Positions 32,829 through 40,367 of a DNA stretch of 64,000 nt are shown here, in pieces (the first letter of the stretch is position 1; each line of letters begins with the position of its first letter). The notes under the pieces are model-generated. The model searched no databases. It was not told the DNA's origin and saw nothing but the letters and a program-made list of their open reading frames with translations. Both the position numbers and the translations under genes were made by a program. Source of the stretch: Chloroflexota bacterium (GTDB lineage Bacteria; Chloroflexota; Anaerolineae; Anaerolineales; Villigracilaceae); assembly GCA_021414245.1 (NCBI GenBank), contig JAIOOU010000004.1:1-64000 (forward strand), in the 5' to 3' direction.

Positions 32829-33905
32829 ATGTCATTCGATCCAACATATCCCCACCACCTGGCTCCTCTGCCGCCCCAGGTCCTTGTTTCCAATATGGAT
32901 TTTGGCGACCTCTTGCTCAAGGCGCGCGTGGAGCTCGCCGAACTCAAAGGGGCAAGCGGGCAAATCCCCAACCCACTGTTGTTGATCGCGCCCATCGTCA
33001 TCCGCGAGTCTGTTGCCAGTTCCAACATCGAAAACATCAACACCACCCTTGCCGATGTGCTTCAATGGCAGTTATTTCCCGAATCTGAACAGCGCCAGCC
33101 CGATAAGGAAGTCCTGCGATACCGTGAGGCCGTGAACTGGGGCTTCAACAATTGTGGAAAATATTCGCTGTCCTCGCGCCTCATTACAGGTATTCAATCC
33201 CGTCTCATGCCGGATGGCAACGGTCAATACCGCCGCGAGCAAAATCAGATCGCAAATCTTGCCAGCCGCGAAAGCCTGTACACCCCGCCCATCGCCAGCG
33301 ACATCCCTGCCCTGATTGGTAATTGGGAAAACTATGTCAACGCAACAGACGGGACCGTTGACCCTTTGATCCGCACCGCCATCGCCCATTATCAATTCGA
33401 AGCCATTCATCCGTTCCGTGATGGCAACGGCAGAACCGGGCGCATCCTGATGGTTTTGCAGCTGATCCAAAGCGGCCTGCTCCAATTCCCTGTTTTATAT
33501 GTCAGCGGGTACATCAACCAGAACCGCTCGGAATATTACCGTCGCCTGCTTGCTGTCACCACGGATGGAAAGTGGCACGAGTTTATTGCATACATGCTGA
33601 CGGGCTTTTATGAAAAAGCCAAAGAAACGCGCGAGGACCTGACGAAGATCACCAGGCTGTTGGTCGAAGTCAAAGAGCAGGTCAAATCGGAAAATAAAAA
33701 AATCTATAGTGCCGATCTTGTCGAAGCGCTCTTCACCTACCCTGTTATCACGCCCACCAAACTTGCCAGTCAATTAAACAAACACTACACCACCACCAGC
33801 AAGTATTTGGTGCAATTGAAGGAGATGGGCATTTTGAGGGAAGCCGTCGTTGGGAAATATCACCTGTTCGCAAATCATAAACTTCTTAAAATATTGAGCA
33901 AATGA
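32829..33905 (+). CDS. Fic-domain protein with inhibitory helix and C-terminal winged helix
   Basis: A 358-residue Fic protein that likely transfers AMP (or removes it) on hydroxyl side chains of target proteins. The catalytic motif HPFRDGNGRTGR is complete near residue 198. The N-terminal inhibitory motif SSNIEN (S-x3-E-N) near 61-66 places a Glu over the ATP site, as in self-inhibited class II Fic proteins, so it may be both AMPylase and de-AMPylase. The last 70 residues form a winged helix (VITPTKLASQLNKHYTTTSK). It seems monocistronic and has no separate antitoxin, since inhibition is built in. Confidence 0.9.
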   Translation: MSFDPTYPHHLAPLPPQVLVSNMDFGDLLLKARVELAELKGASGQIPNPLLLIAPIVIRESVASSNIENINTTLADVLQWQLFPESEQRQPDKEVLRYREAVNWGFNNCGKYSLSSRLITGIQSRLMPDGNGQYRREQNQIANLASRESLYTPPIASDIPALIGNWENYVNATDGTVDPLIRTAIAHYQFEAIHPFRDGNGRTGRILMVLQLIQSGLLQFPVLYVSGYINQNRSEYYRRLLAVTTDGKWHEFIAYMLTGFYEKAKETREDLTKITRLLVEVKEQVKSENKKIYSADLVEALFTYPVITPTKLASQLNKHYTTTSKYLVQLKEMGILREAVVGKYHLFANHKLLKILSK

Positions 33906-34013
33906 TATGAATGAAGCCGGGACCGGAGCCAAACTCATCCGCCCGGCCCCCTGCGCCCGCTGCACGGATCGACTCTGGTATACTGGCTGAATTCAAGCGA
34001 TAAAAGGTAACAG

Positions 34014-34541
34014 ATGCCCCGTTTCGAGATCGATGTAGACCCTTGCGACCATATCACCGCGGATGCCATCGGCAGTCCCGGCCAGCGCGTTTTCTACCTG
34101 CAGGCCTATCAAGACAACCGCACCATCACCGTGCTGATCGAAAAAGCCCAGCTGCAGTCGCTGGCCATCGGGGTGGAGCAATTCCTCTCGCAGATCAGCC
34201 AGCAAAACCCGGACCTGGAAGAGGCCTCGGGTGATTTTGTCGAGGAGCAGATGCGCATCCATCCGCCCGTGGACCCGCTTTTCCGCGCCGGAGAGATCGG
34301 CCTGGCCTACGACAAGGAACGCGACCGCGTGATCGTCTTCACCAAGGAACTGCTGACCGAGGAGGAGGAACCCGACTCCGCCGCGCAGGTCCGCTTTTGG
34401 GCCAGCCGCAGCCAGATGCGCAAGCTCGCGCGCTGGGGCGCGGATGTCACCAGCCGCGGCCGTCCGATCTGCCCGCAATGCGGCCAGCCCATGGAACCCG
34501 AAGGCCACTTCTGCCCGAAGAAGAACGGACATTTGCATTAG
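34014..34541 (+). CDS. DUF3090 protein with C-terminal zinc ribbon
   Basis: A 175-residue protein of the DUF3090 family known in Actinobacteria and Chloroflexi. The body begins MPRFEIDVDPCDHITADAIG and has the LEKAQLQSLAIGVEQFL-like helix, then a zinc ribbon at the end (CPQCGQPMEPEGHFCPKKNG). No reaction is known. It is followed after 33 bp by the SCO1664-type kinase-fold gene, its usual partner in other genomes. A possible extended -10 (TGGTATACT) lies at about 33976. The pairing suggests a shared, unassigned pathway. Confidence 0.85.
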   Translation: MPRFEIDVDPCDHITADAIGSPGQRVFYLQAYQDNRTITVLIEKAQLQSLAIGVEQFLSQISQQNPDLEEASGDFVEEQMRIHPPVDPLFRAGEIGLAYDKERDRVIVFTKELLTEEEEPDSAAQVRFWASRSQMRKLARWGADVTSRGRPICPQCGQPMEPEGHFCPKKNGHLH

Positions 34542-34574
34542 CGCGCCGGTCTTCGAACGTCCTTGTATTTCCCC

Positions 34575-35282
34575 ATGAATCAGGAACACTCCAAAATTCG
34601 AACCGCCCTCGAGTTGGGCGACTATCAACTCAAAGGCCAGTTCATGCTGGGCAGCAACTACACCTTTTTGGTGGATGTCCAATATGAAGGTGGGCAGGTC
34701 GCCGCGGTCTACAAACCGTGCAAGGGCGAACAGCCCCTGTGGGATTTCCCCGATAACACCCTTGCACAGCGCGAAGTGGCCGCGTATCTATTAAGCGAAC
34801 AGCTCGGCTGGCATATTGTGCCCGTCACCGTCCTGCGTGAGGACGGTCCGCACGGACGCGGCTCGCTGCAGCAATACATTCAATACGACGTCGAATATCA
34901 TTACTTCAATTTCACGGACGAAGACAAGGAACTATTGCGGCCGGTCATGCTCTTCGACATCCTGGTCAACAATGCGGACCGCAAGGGCAGCCATGTCTTC
35001 TTCGAAGACGATACGCACAAGCTATACCTGATCGACCACGGCGTTTGTTTTCACGAGGAGAATAAACTCCGCAGCGTGATCTGGGACTTCGCCGGGCAGG
35101 CCATTCCGGATGAATTGCTCGCGCCTCTTTCCCAAACCGAAAGCTGGCCCGCCCTCTTTGAGTCTTATCTCAGCCCGCGCGAGATCGCGGCCCTGCAGCG
35201 CCGCGCCAAACGCCTGGTCACAACCCGCACCTTTCCGCACATGCCGCGCGACCGCCGCGCGTTTCCCTATCCACCTGTGTAG
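34575..35282 (+). CDS. SCO1664-family protein (PI3/PI4-kinase-like fold)
   Basis: A 235-residue protein related to lipid-kinase and HipA-like folds. Kinase-like landmarks are VAAVYKPCKGEQPLWDFPDN (nucleotide-binding Lys), FDILVNNADRKGSH (catalytic loop with Asp and Asn) and LIDHGVCFH (metal-binding Asp, in the DFG position). Its substrate is unknown. The ATG at 34575 is chosen over a TTG four codons upstream. The stop codon TAG lies inside the GTAGGGGCG palindrome at 35279, so that repeat forms the end of the gene and may have trimmed the C-terminus by insertion. Confidence 0.85.
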   Translation: MNQEHSKIRTALELGDYQLKGQFMLGSNYTFLVDVQYEGGQVAAVYKPCKGEQPLWDFPDNTLAQREVAAYLLSEQLGWHIVPVTVLREDGPHGRGSLQQYIQYDVEYHYFNFTDEDKELLRPVMLFDILVNNADRKGSHVFFEDDTHKLYLIDHGVCFHEENKLRSVIWDFAGQAIPDELLAPLSQTESWPALFESYLSPREIAALQRRAKRLVTTRTFPHMPRDRRAFPYPPV

Positions 35283-35305
35283 GGGCGGGGTGACCCCGCC
35301 CCTAC
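35279..35305. repeat. Palindrome of the GTAGGGGCG family supplying a stop codon
   Basis: GTAGGGGCGGGGT and its inverse flank a single G (35279-35305). Outer bases match the 26871-26900 copy (TGTAGGGGCGG), while the centre differs. Bases 35280-35282 of the repeat are the TAG stop of the SCO1664-type gene. Confidence 0.8.
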
Positions 35306-35324
35306 GTACAACAACGGAGACTGC

Positions 35325-36362
35325 ATGCACTATAAACTCGCACTGATCGGTTTCGGCAACGTCGCCCGCGCCCTGGCGCGCCTGCTGGTCCGCAAACAGG
35401 ACCTGCTCAAGAGCCGCCACAACGTTACTTTTTCATTCACCGGCATCGCCACCGGCAGTCACGGTTTCGCGGTCAATCCCGATGGGCTTGATATTCAAAA
35501 GGCCCTCGAACTTGTGGAGAGTGGAAAATCCATCTCTGCGCTTTCTAGCATGGATGTCAACGATTCGATGGCCGTCCTCCAAAACTGCAAAGCGGACGTG
35601 ATGTTCGAGAATTCACCGGTCAACACCCAGACCGGCCAGCCTGCGCTGGATCATATCCGGCGCGCTTTTGCACTGGGCATGCACGCCATCACCGCCAACA
35701 AGGGGCCGGTCGTGCACGGCTATCGCGAGTTGACCGCGCTGGCTGCATCAGCGGGCAAACGCTTCGGGTTTGAATCGACCGTGTTGGGCGGCGCGCCGGT
35801 CTTCTCGGTATTTCGCGAATCCTTTCCCCTCGCGGAACTCACCTCGATCAAAGGCATCTTCAACGCCACCACCAACATCATCCTCTCGCGCATGGAACGC
35901 GGCGAATCCTACGAAGATGCGGTCAAATACTGCCAGTCCATCGGTGTGGCCGAGACCGATCCCGGCAACGATGTGGACGGCTGGGATGCGGCCATCAAGG
36001 TGGCCGCGCTCATCACCGTATTAATGGATACGCCCTTCACGCCGCAGCAGGTCAACCCGACTGGCATACGCGGGGTGACGCGGGAGATGATCGCCAAGGC
36101 CAAAGCCGAAGGCAAACGTTATAAACTGGTCTGTTCCGCTGAAAAGATGGGCGACAAGGTCACAGCCAGCGTGGCGCCCCAGCTGGTCGACCCCGCCTCT
36201 CCTTTATATGGGATGATGGACTCGAGCACCGGCGTCACCTTCCGCACGGATGTGATCCTGGATTACTCGATCTCGCTTTCCGAAAAACCGGGCCTGCAGG
36301 GCGGTCCCATTGAAACCGCCTACGGCCTGTTTGCAGATTTTGCGAATGCTGTGAAGTCGTAA
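35325..36362 (+). CDS. Homoserine dehydrogenase
   Basis: A 345-residue enzyme that reduces aspartate semialdehyde to homoserine with NAD(P)H, the branch to threonine and methionine. The Rossmann motif GFGNVARALARLL starts near residue 8. The catalytic region shows AITANKGPVVHGYRELTALA (substrate Lys) and GIFNATTNIILSRMERGESY, EDAVKYCQSIGVAETDPGND and VDGWDAAIKVAAL. No ACT domain is present, so it lacks the usual allosteric threonine site, like the short form in some thermophiles. It stands between the SCO1664-like gene and radA; no other threonine-pathway gene is near. CGGAG lies before the ATG. Confidence 0.88.
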   Translation: MHYKLALIGFGNVARALARLLVRKQDLLKSRHNVTFSFTGIATGSHGFAVNPDGLDIQKALELVESGKSISALSSMDVNDSMAVLQNCKADVMFENSPVNTQTGQPALDHIRRAFALGMHAITANKGPVVHGYRELTALAASAGKRFGFESTVLGGAPVFSVFRESFPLAELTSIKGIFNATTNIILSRMERGESYEDAVKYCQSIGVAETDPGNDVDGWDAAIKVAALITVLMDTPFTPQQVNPTGIRGVTREMIAKAKAEGKRYKLVCSAEKMGDKVTASVAPQLVDPASPLYGMMDSSTGVTFRTDVILDYSISLSEKPGLQGGPIETAYGLFADFANAVKS

Positions 36363-36430
36363 AAACTGCCGTCATTGAGAGGGCGAACTCCAACAATAAA
36401 TAGAACATAATTTCTGTTATACTGGCATTG

Positions 36431-36515
36431 TGTCATTCTGAGCCGCGCTCTTGCTTCTTGCGGCGAAGAATCTCTACAATGAACTCAGAGACCCTTCACT
36501 TCGTTCAGGGTGACA
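36431..36515. repeat. Dispersed TGTCATTCTGAG...TGACA repeat
   Basis: The gap between homoserine dehydrogenase and radA contains TGTCATTCTGAGC at one end and the inverted GTTCAGGGTGACA at the other, with internal words GAAGAATCT and CTTCACTTCG. Elements with this word order occur between genes in many bacterial genomes. It ends 15 bp before the radA start. No gene is seen in the gap. Confidence 0.65.
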
Positions 36516-36530
36516 TCACAAAGGTGAATT

Positions 36531-37955
36531 ATGGCAAAAACAAAAACACACACCCGGTATGTCTGTCAGCAATGCGGCCGCGTGGCCGCTTCCTATATGG
36601 GCAAATGTCCGCAGTGCGGATCGTTCAGCAGCATGATCGAGGAAGTCATCCACGAGGAACCGGTCCACAAGGGACCGGCCAATGCGCACGGGCTGAGCGG
36701 CCGTTCGATTCCGCGCCCCATTGACGAGGTCGGGGGTGAAGCGGAAGATCGAGTCCATCTGCCGATCGGCGAGTTTGCGCGTGTGCTTGGCGGCGGGATC
36801 GTGCTGGGATCGATCGTGCTGATCGGCGGCGACCCGGGCATCGGCAAGTCCACCTTGATGCTGCAAATGGCGATGGAGATGGCGAACTCGCAGCGTGTGC
36901 TGTACGTCTCGGGCGAAGAGTCTGAACGGCAGATCAAGATGCGCGCGGTGCGTTTGTTGAACGGAAAGAAGGAACTGCCGAAGAATCTGCTGCTGGTGAC
37001 GGAGACCAATCTCGAGGTGATCCTGAACCATGTCAGCGAACTCAAGCCTGACCTGCTCATTGTTGACTCGATCCAGACCGTTTATTTATCCGAACTGGAT
37101 TCATCGGCCGGCTCGGTCTCGCAGGTGCGCGAGTGCTCGTCGCATTTGCGGGAATTGGCCAAGTCCTCGGGGGTGTCGGTGTTCCTGATCGGGCATGTGA
37201 CCAAGGAGGGCGCGATCGCGGGTCCGCGCGTGCTCGAGCATATCGTGGATACGGTGTTGTATCTCGAGGGCGACCGCTTCCAGGCCTATCGTTTGCTGCG
37301 TTCGGTCAAGAATCGTTTTGGTGCCACCGCCGAAGTGGGCGTGTTTGAAATGCGCGAAGGCGGATTGGTGGAGGTCACCAACCCCTCGGAGGCATTTCTG
37401 GCGGAGCGGCTGGTCAATGCGGCGGGCTCCACCATTGCAGTCACCATGGAAGGCACACGGCCCATATTGGTTGAAATTCAGGGATTAACTTCTCCCACTC
37501 AATTTGGCAATGCGCGCCGCACCCCCAATGGAATTGATTTCAACCGGCTGCTGTTGATCTCGGCCGTATTAACGCGCCGCGTGGGATTGAAACTTTCGGA
37601 GCAGGATGTCTTTGTCAACGTGGTGGGCGGCATTCAAATTGACGAACCCGCCGCGGACCTGGCCATCGCGGCCGCGATCGCTTCGTCATGGAAGGATGTG
37701 CCGGTGCGCGCCGAAGCGGTCCTGATCGGCGAGATCGGTCTGGCCGGCGAATTGCGCATGCCCGGTCAAATGGTGGCGCGCCTGCGTGAGGCGCAAAAAC
37801 TGGGCTTTAAGACCGCCATCGTCCCCAAGGCCATCCGCCAGGGCGAGGCCTATCCGAAGGGCATCGAGATCATCGAAGTGCGCTCGCTCGACCAGGCCTT
37901 GAACGCGGCTTTGATGAAAGCGGGCCCGCCTTCCAAAGCGCGTACATCCGATTAG
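36531..37955 (+). CDS. radA: DNA repair protein RadA
   Basis: A 474-residue RadA/Sms. The N-terminal zinc finger is CQQCGRVAASYMGKCPQCGS. The RecA-like ATPase has Walker A GGDPGIGKST near residue 104 and Walker B LLIVDSIQTV near 180. The RadA-specific KNRFG motif is in LRSVKNRFGATAEVG near 263. The C-terminal Lon-type domain has no protease activity (VGGIQIDEPAADLAIAAAIA). RadA helps to process recombination intermediates by moving along DNA and extending heteroduplex. It is followed by a strong terminator at 37987. A very good match over its full length. Confidence 0.96.
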   Translation: MAKTKTHTRYVCQQCGRVAASYMGKCPQCGSFSSMIEEVIHEEPVHKGPANAHGLSGRSIPRPIDEVGGEAEDRVHLPIGEFARVLGGGIVLGSIVLIGGDPGIGKSTLMLQMAMEMANSQRVLYVSGEESERQIKMRAVRLLNGKKELPKNLLLVTETNLEVILNHVSELKPDLLIVDSIQTVYLSELDSSAGSVSQVRECSSHLRELAKSSGVSVFLIGHVTKEGAIAGPRVLEHIVDTVLYLEGDRFQAYRLLRSVKNRFGATAEVGVFEMREGGLVEVTNPSEAFLAERLVNAAGSTIAVTMEGTRPILVEIQGLTSPTQFGNARRTPNGIDFNRLLLISAVLTRRVGLKLSEQDVFVNVVGGIQIDEPAADLAIAAAIASSWKDVPVRAEAVLIGEIGLAGELRMPGQMVARLREAQKLGFKTAIVPKAIRQGEAYPKGIEIIEVRSLDQALNAALMKAGPPSKARTSD

Positions 37956-37986
37956 TTTTGCAACCGAAGTAAAAAACATCCGTATA

Positions 37987-38018
37987 CCTCCTCAGACATA
38001 GCACCTGAGGAGGTTTTT
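37987..38018 (+). terminator. radA terminator that also carries the next gene's ribosome binding site
   Basis: CCTCCTCAG and CTGAGGAGG form a perfect 9-bp stem (9-nt loop) followed by TTTTT. The 3' arm AGGAGG is also the Shine-Dalgarno sequence of the lipoprotein gene starting at 38021 (7-nt spacing). Any transcript that reads through from radA would therefore have the site hidden. Confidence 0.85.
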
Positions 38019-38020
38019 CC

Positions 38021-38863
38021 ATGTTCCGAAAATTGTTTGTATTATTTGCGATCCTCGCATTGGCCAGTCTGGCTTGCGGTTTCAATATTGACGTACCCAA
38101 AGTCCCCACGCCCGGCCCGGATGTGATCGATACGATCTCGGTCCCGACCCCTGCAGTGGAACCGGTCAGCCTGAGCCTGTCCTTCGGGGCGGGTGAAATG
38201 ACGCTTGCACCCGGCGCGAGCGGGCTTGTGGAAGGCACGGCCACCTATAATTATGCGGCCTTCAAACCCGAGGTCCACACGGACGGCGGGGATGTGCGGG
38301 TCCAAATGAGCGATATTCATTCCTTCCCGGCCTTCAAGGACCTGAAGAATCTATGGGACCTGAAGCTGGGTGACACTCCCATGGATCTAACCGTGGAAGC
38401 AGGCGCCTACAAGGGCAATTTTGAATTCGGCGGCCTGGCGTTGAACAACCTGACGGTCAAGGATGGGGCGGCCCAGGTGGAATTGGCATTTTCCGAACCC
38501 AACCTGGCCGAGATGTCGGTCCTGCATTATGAGACCGGCGCCTCCGATGTCAGGATGAGCGGCCTGGCCAATGCCAACTTCAGCATGATGGACTTTTCAG
38601 CCGGGGCGGGCGATTACACCCTGGATTTTTCAGGCGACCTGCAGCGCGACGCATCTGTGAAGATCTCCACCGGTTTGTGTAACCTCATCATCGTTGTGCC
38701 CGAGGGCGTGAACGCAGTGGTCACCGTGGACGGCGGCGCATCGAATGTGAATGCCGGCTCCAACTGGAGCGTCAGCGGCGGCACATACCGGCAGAAGGGC
38801 GAGGGCCCGACCCTGACCTTTGTGATCGATATCGGCGCCGGGAATGTAACCCTGACCAAATAG
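38021..38863 (+). CDS. Toast-rack-type surface lipoprotein
   Basis: A 280-residue lipoprotein (MFRKLFVLFAILALASLAC, lipobox SLAC) with a Pro-rich spacer (VPKVPTPGPDVIDTISVPTP) and a beta-helix-like domain of short repeated strands (LTVEAGAYKGNFEFGGLALN, FSAGAGDYTLDFSGDLQRD, VTVDGGASNVNAG). The GAG-x-x-xLDFSG pattern is typical of the toast-rack/DUF2154 and DUF4097-like folds of envelope-stress proteins. Its ribosome binding site lies in the radA terminator. A terminator follows. It is probably expressed only from a promoter that starts inside or after the hairpin, or from read-through. Confidence 0.75.
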   Translation: MFRKLFVLFAILALASLACGFNIDVPKVPTPGPDVIDTISVPTPAVEPVSLSLSFGAGEMTLAPGASGLVEGTATYNYAAFKPEVHTDGGDVRVQMSDIHSFPAFKDLKNLWDLKLGDTPMDLTVEAGAYKGNFEFGGLALNNLTVKDGAAQVELAFSEPNLAEMSVLHYETGASDVRMSGLANANFSMMDFSAGAGDYTLDFSGDLQRDASVKISTGLCNLIIVVPEGVNAVVTVDGGASNVNAGSNWSVSGGTYRQKGEGPTLTFVIDIGAGNVTLTK

Positions 38864-38876
38864 ACCCGCAGTTGGC

Positions 38877-38916
38877 AGGCGCCCCCATCCGAAAGCGGGT
38901 GAGGGCGCCTTTATTT
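38877..38916 (+). terminator. Intrinsic terminator after the toast-rack lipoprotein
   Basis: AGGCGCCC and GGGCGCCT form the stem (with a partial inner stem CATCC/GGGTG) followed by TTATTTTC. It ends the lipoprotein transcript. Confidence 0.85.
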
Positions 38917-38995
38917 TCGGAGCAAAAGGTCATAATTTATCCGTGACCTACATCACTTGCCTTGTAACCCATTGCACAATAAAATCGTGATTGTC

Positions 38996-39008
38996 GGTAA
39001 AGTTTACC
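38996..39008 (+). promoter_or_regulatory. Short palindrome GGTAAAGTTTACC upstream of the second Rrf2 gene
   Basis: Perfect 6+6 palindrome around one G, 27 bp before the ATG of the Rrf2 gene at 39035. Position and size fit an autoregulatory operator, but only one site is seen. Confidence 0.45.
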
Positions 39009-39034
39009 TGTTTCGAGCTTTCAGAGAGGTCATT

Positions 39035-39448
39035 ATGCAAATTACACGTCAAGCTGATTATGCCGTCCGGGCCGTGCTTCATCTGGCCCGCACCGGGGAT
39101 CAACGCACGGCCACCAGCATGATCGCGGAGGAGCAGCATATTCCGCCTTCGTTCCTGGCCAAGATCATTTCCCAGTTATCCATCGCGGGATTGCTGCACA
39201 CATCCCGCGGCGCGCGCGGAGGGGTAACCCTTGCCCGCGAGGCCAAGGACATTACCCTGCTTGAAGTGGTGGAAGCCATTGACGGTCCCATTCAATTGAA
39301 TGAGTGCGTCGGCAACAATGGCACCTGTTCCTTTGAGGAGGATTGTCCGCTGCGCCCGGTCTGGTGTGATGCGCAGGAGGAACTGGTCGGCCGATTGAAG
39401 GGCACGAGTTTTGCAGACATGGTGGCCAAGGGTCAGGCTGCCGTTTAA
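39035..39448 (+). CDS. Rrf2-family regulator with Fe-S-type cysteines
   Basis: A 137-residue Rrf2 protein: MQITRQADYAVRAVLHLART (winged-helix start), IPPSFLAKIISQLSIAGLLH (recognition region), TSRGARGGVTLAR (wing) and four cysteines in CVGNNGTCSFEEDCPLRPVW plus one following. The C-x6-C-x5-C spacing is that of [2Fe-2S] members such as IscR and NsrR, so it probably senses iron-sulfur state, NO or redox. The start at 39035 is the one matching the family; GAGAGG lies upstream. It is monocistronic with its own terminator (39468), so its targets lie elsewhere, unlike the cysteine-poor Rrf2 at 6 kb. Confidence 0.88.
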   Translation: MQITRQADYAVRAVLHLARTGDQRTATSMIAEEQHIPPSFLAKIISQLSIAGLLHTSRGARGGVTLAREAKDITLLEVVEAIDGPIQLNECVGNNGTCSFEEDCPLRPVWCDAQEELVGRLKGTSFADMVAKGQAAV

Positions 39449-39467
39449 GTCATGCAGGCATCATGAA

Positions 39468-39501
39468 AGCCTCTCGGCTATAATAGCCGGGAGGCTTTTT
39501 T
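39468..39501 (+). terminator. Intrinsic terminator of the Rrf2 gene
   Basis: AGCCTC-TC-GGCT and AGCC-GG-GAGGCT pair around a short ATAAT loop and are followed by six T residues. It separates the regulator from the urocanase operon. Confidence 0.88.
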
Positions 39502-39524
39502 AATTCAACCACAGGAAGAAGATC

Positions 39525-40349
39525 GTGAATAAAAAACATACCCTTTTCATGTCCGTGTTCCTTTTGACCTTCATGCTGGCCTGCGCAGTTCCGGGACTGC
39601 AAAGCGGCCCGGTTCCCGCCGCGCCGACGGCTGATTCTGCCCTGCTGGCCACCATCGTGGCGGAGACTGTCTCAGCCGCCATCCTGCAGACGGAACAGGC
39701 GCTGACCCCCACGCCGGTTCCGACCGCGACCCTGCCCGTCACGGTTTCGCACAGCCTGCTGGTCATTCAACAGGACAGCTCCACACTGTATGTTGACCAG
39801 CGCGCAGGCTATCAGATCACCATTCCGTTCGGCTGGCTGGCGGTGCGGGTCAACGAACCGGAATACCGGGATTCCTTTTCGCTGGCGGTCGCCGCGAATC
39901 AATACGTCCAGGCCAGCCTGCAAAGCATTCAAGGCCGGGACCCGGATACGTTCCGCCTGTTCGCCTTTGATGTGCGTGAGGACCATGTGCAAAAGCAGTT
40001 CGTCACCAACCTAAACTTTGTCTGGGACCCGCAAAGCTCGATCTCCTTCGACACGGATGAACAACTCAAGGCGGGCGCGGCTCAATCCGCGCAATCCCTG
40101 CCGGGCTTGGAGGTCCTTTCCACGGCGATCTCCTCCACGTCGAGCGGGATCCCGGTCGGTTTGATCGAGTCGAAACTTCCGACACAAAATGCCTCCGGCG
40201 CAGACATCCTCATCTTTCAAAAGCAGGTCATCTTCAATGCAAAGATGGGCCTGGTCGTCATTACCCTGTCCACGGGCGAAGGCTTGAAGGATTCGATCTT
40301 CCCCGAGGTCGACGCCATGCTCGAAACGATCCAACTTGTTGCAGAGTAA
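39525..40349 (+). CDS. Lipoprotein of unknown function heading the urocanase operon
   Basis: A 274-residue predicted lipoprotein starting at GTG (AGGAAG upstream). Signal peptide MNKKHTLFMSVFLLTFMLAC with lipobox MLAC, then a stretch rich in Ala/Thr/Pro (TPTPVPTATLPVT), then a globular domain (QITIPFGWLAVRVNEPEYRD, LPGLEVLSTAISSTSSGIPV, EVDAMLETIQLV). The domain recalls PsbP/DUF1795-like secreted folds, with an amphipathic C-terminal end. It lies 18 bp ahead of urocanase and is presumably cotranscribed with it. Function unknown. Confidence 0.75.
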   Translation: MNKKHTLFMSVFLLTFMLACAVPGLQSGPVPAAPTADSALLATIVAETVSAAILQTEQALTPTPVPTATLPVTVSHSLLVIQQDSSTLYVDQRAGYQITIPFGWLAVRVNEPEYRDSFSLAVAANQYVQASLQSIQGRDPDTFRLFAFDVREDHVQKQFVTNLNFVWDPQSSISFDTDEQLKAGAAQSAQSLPGLEVLSTAISSTSSGIPVGLIESKLPTQNASGADILIFQKQVIFNAKMGLVVITLSTGEGLKDSIFPEVDAMLETIQLVAE

Positions 40350-40367
40350 TCCCCAAGGAGTTTATTC

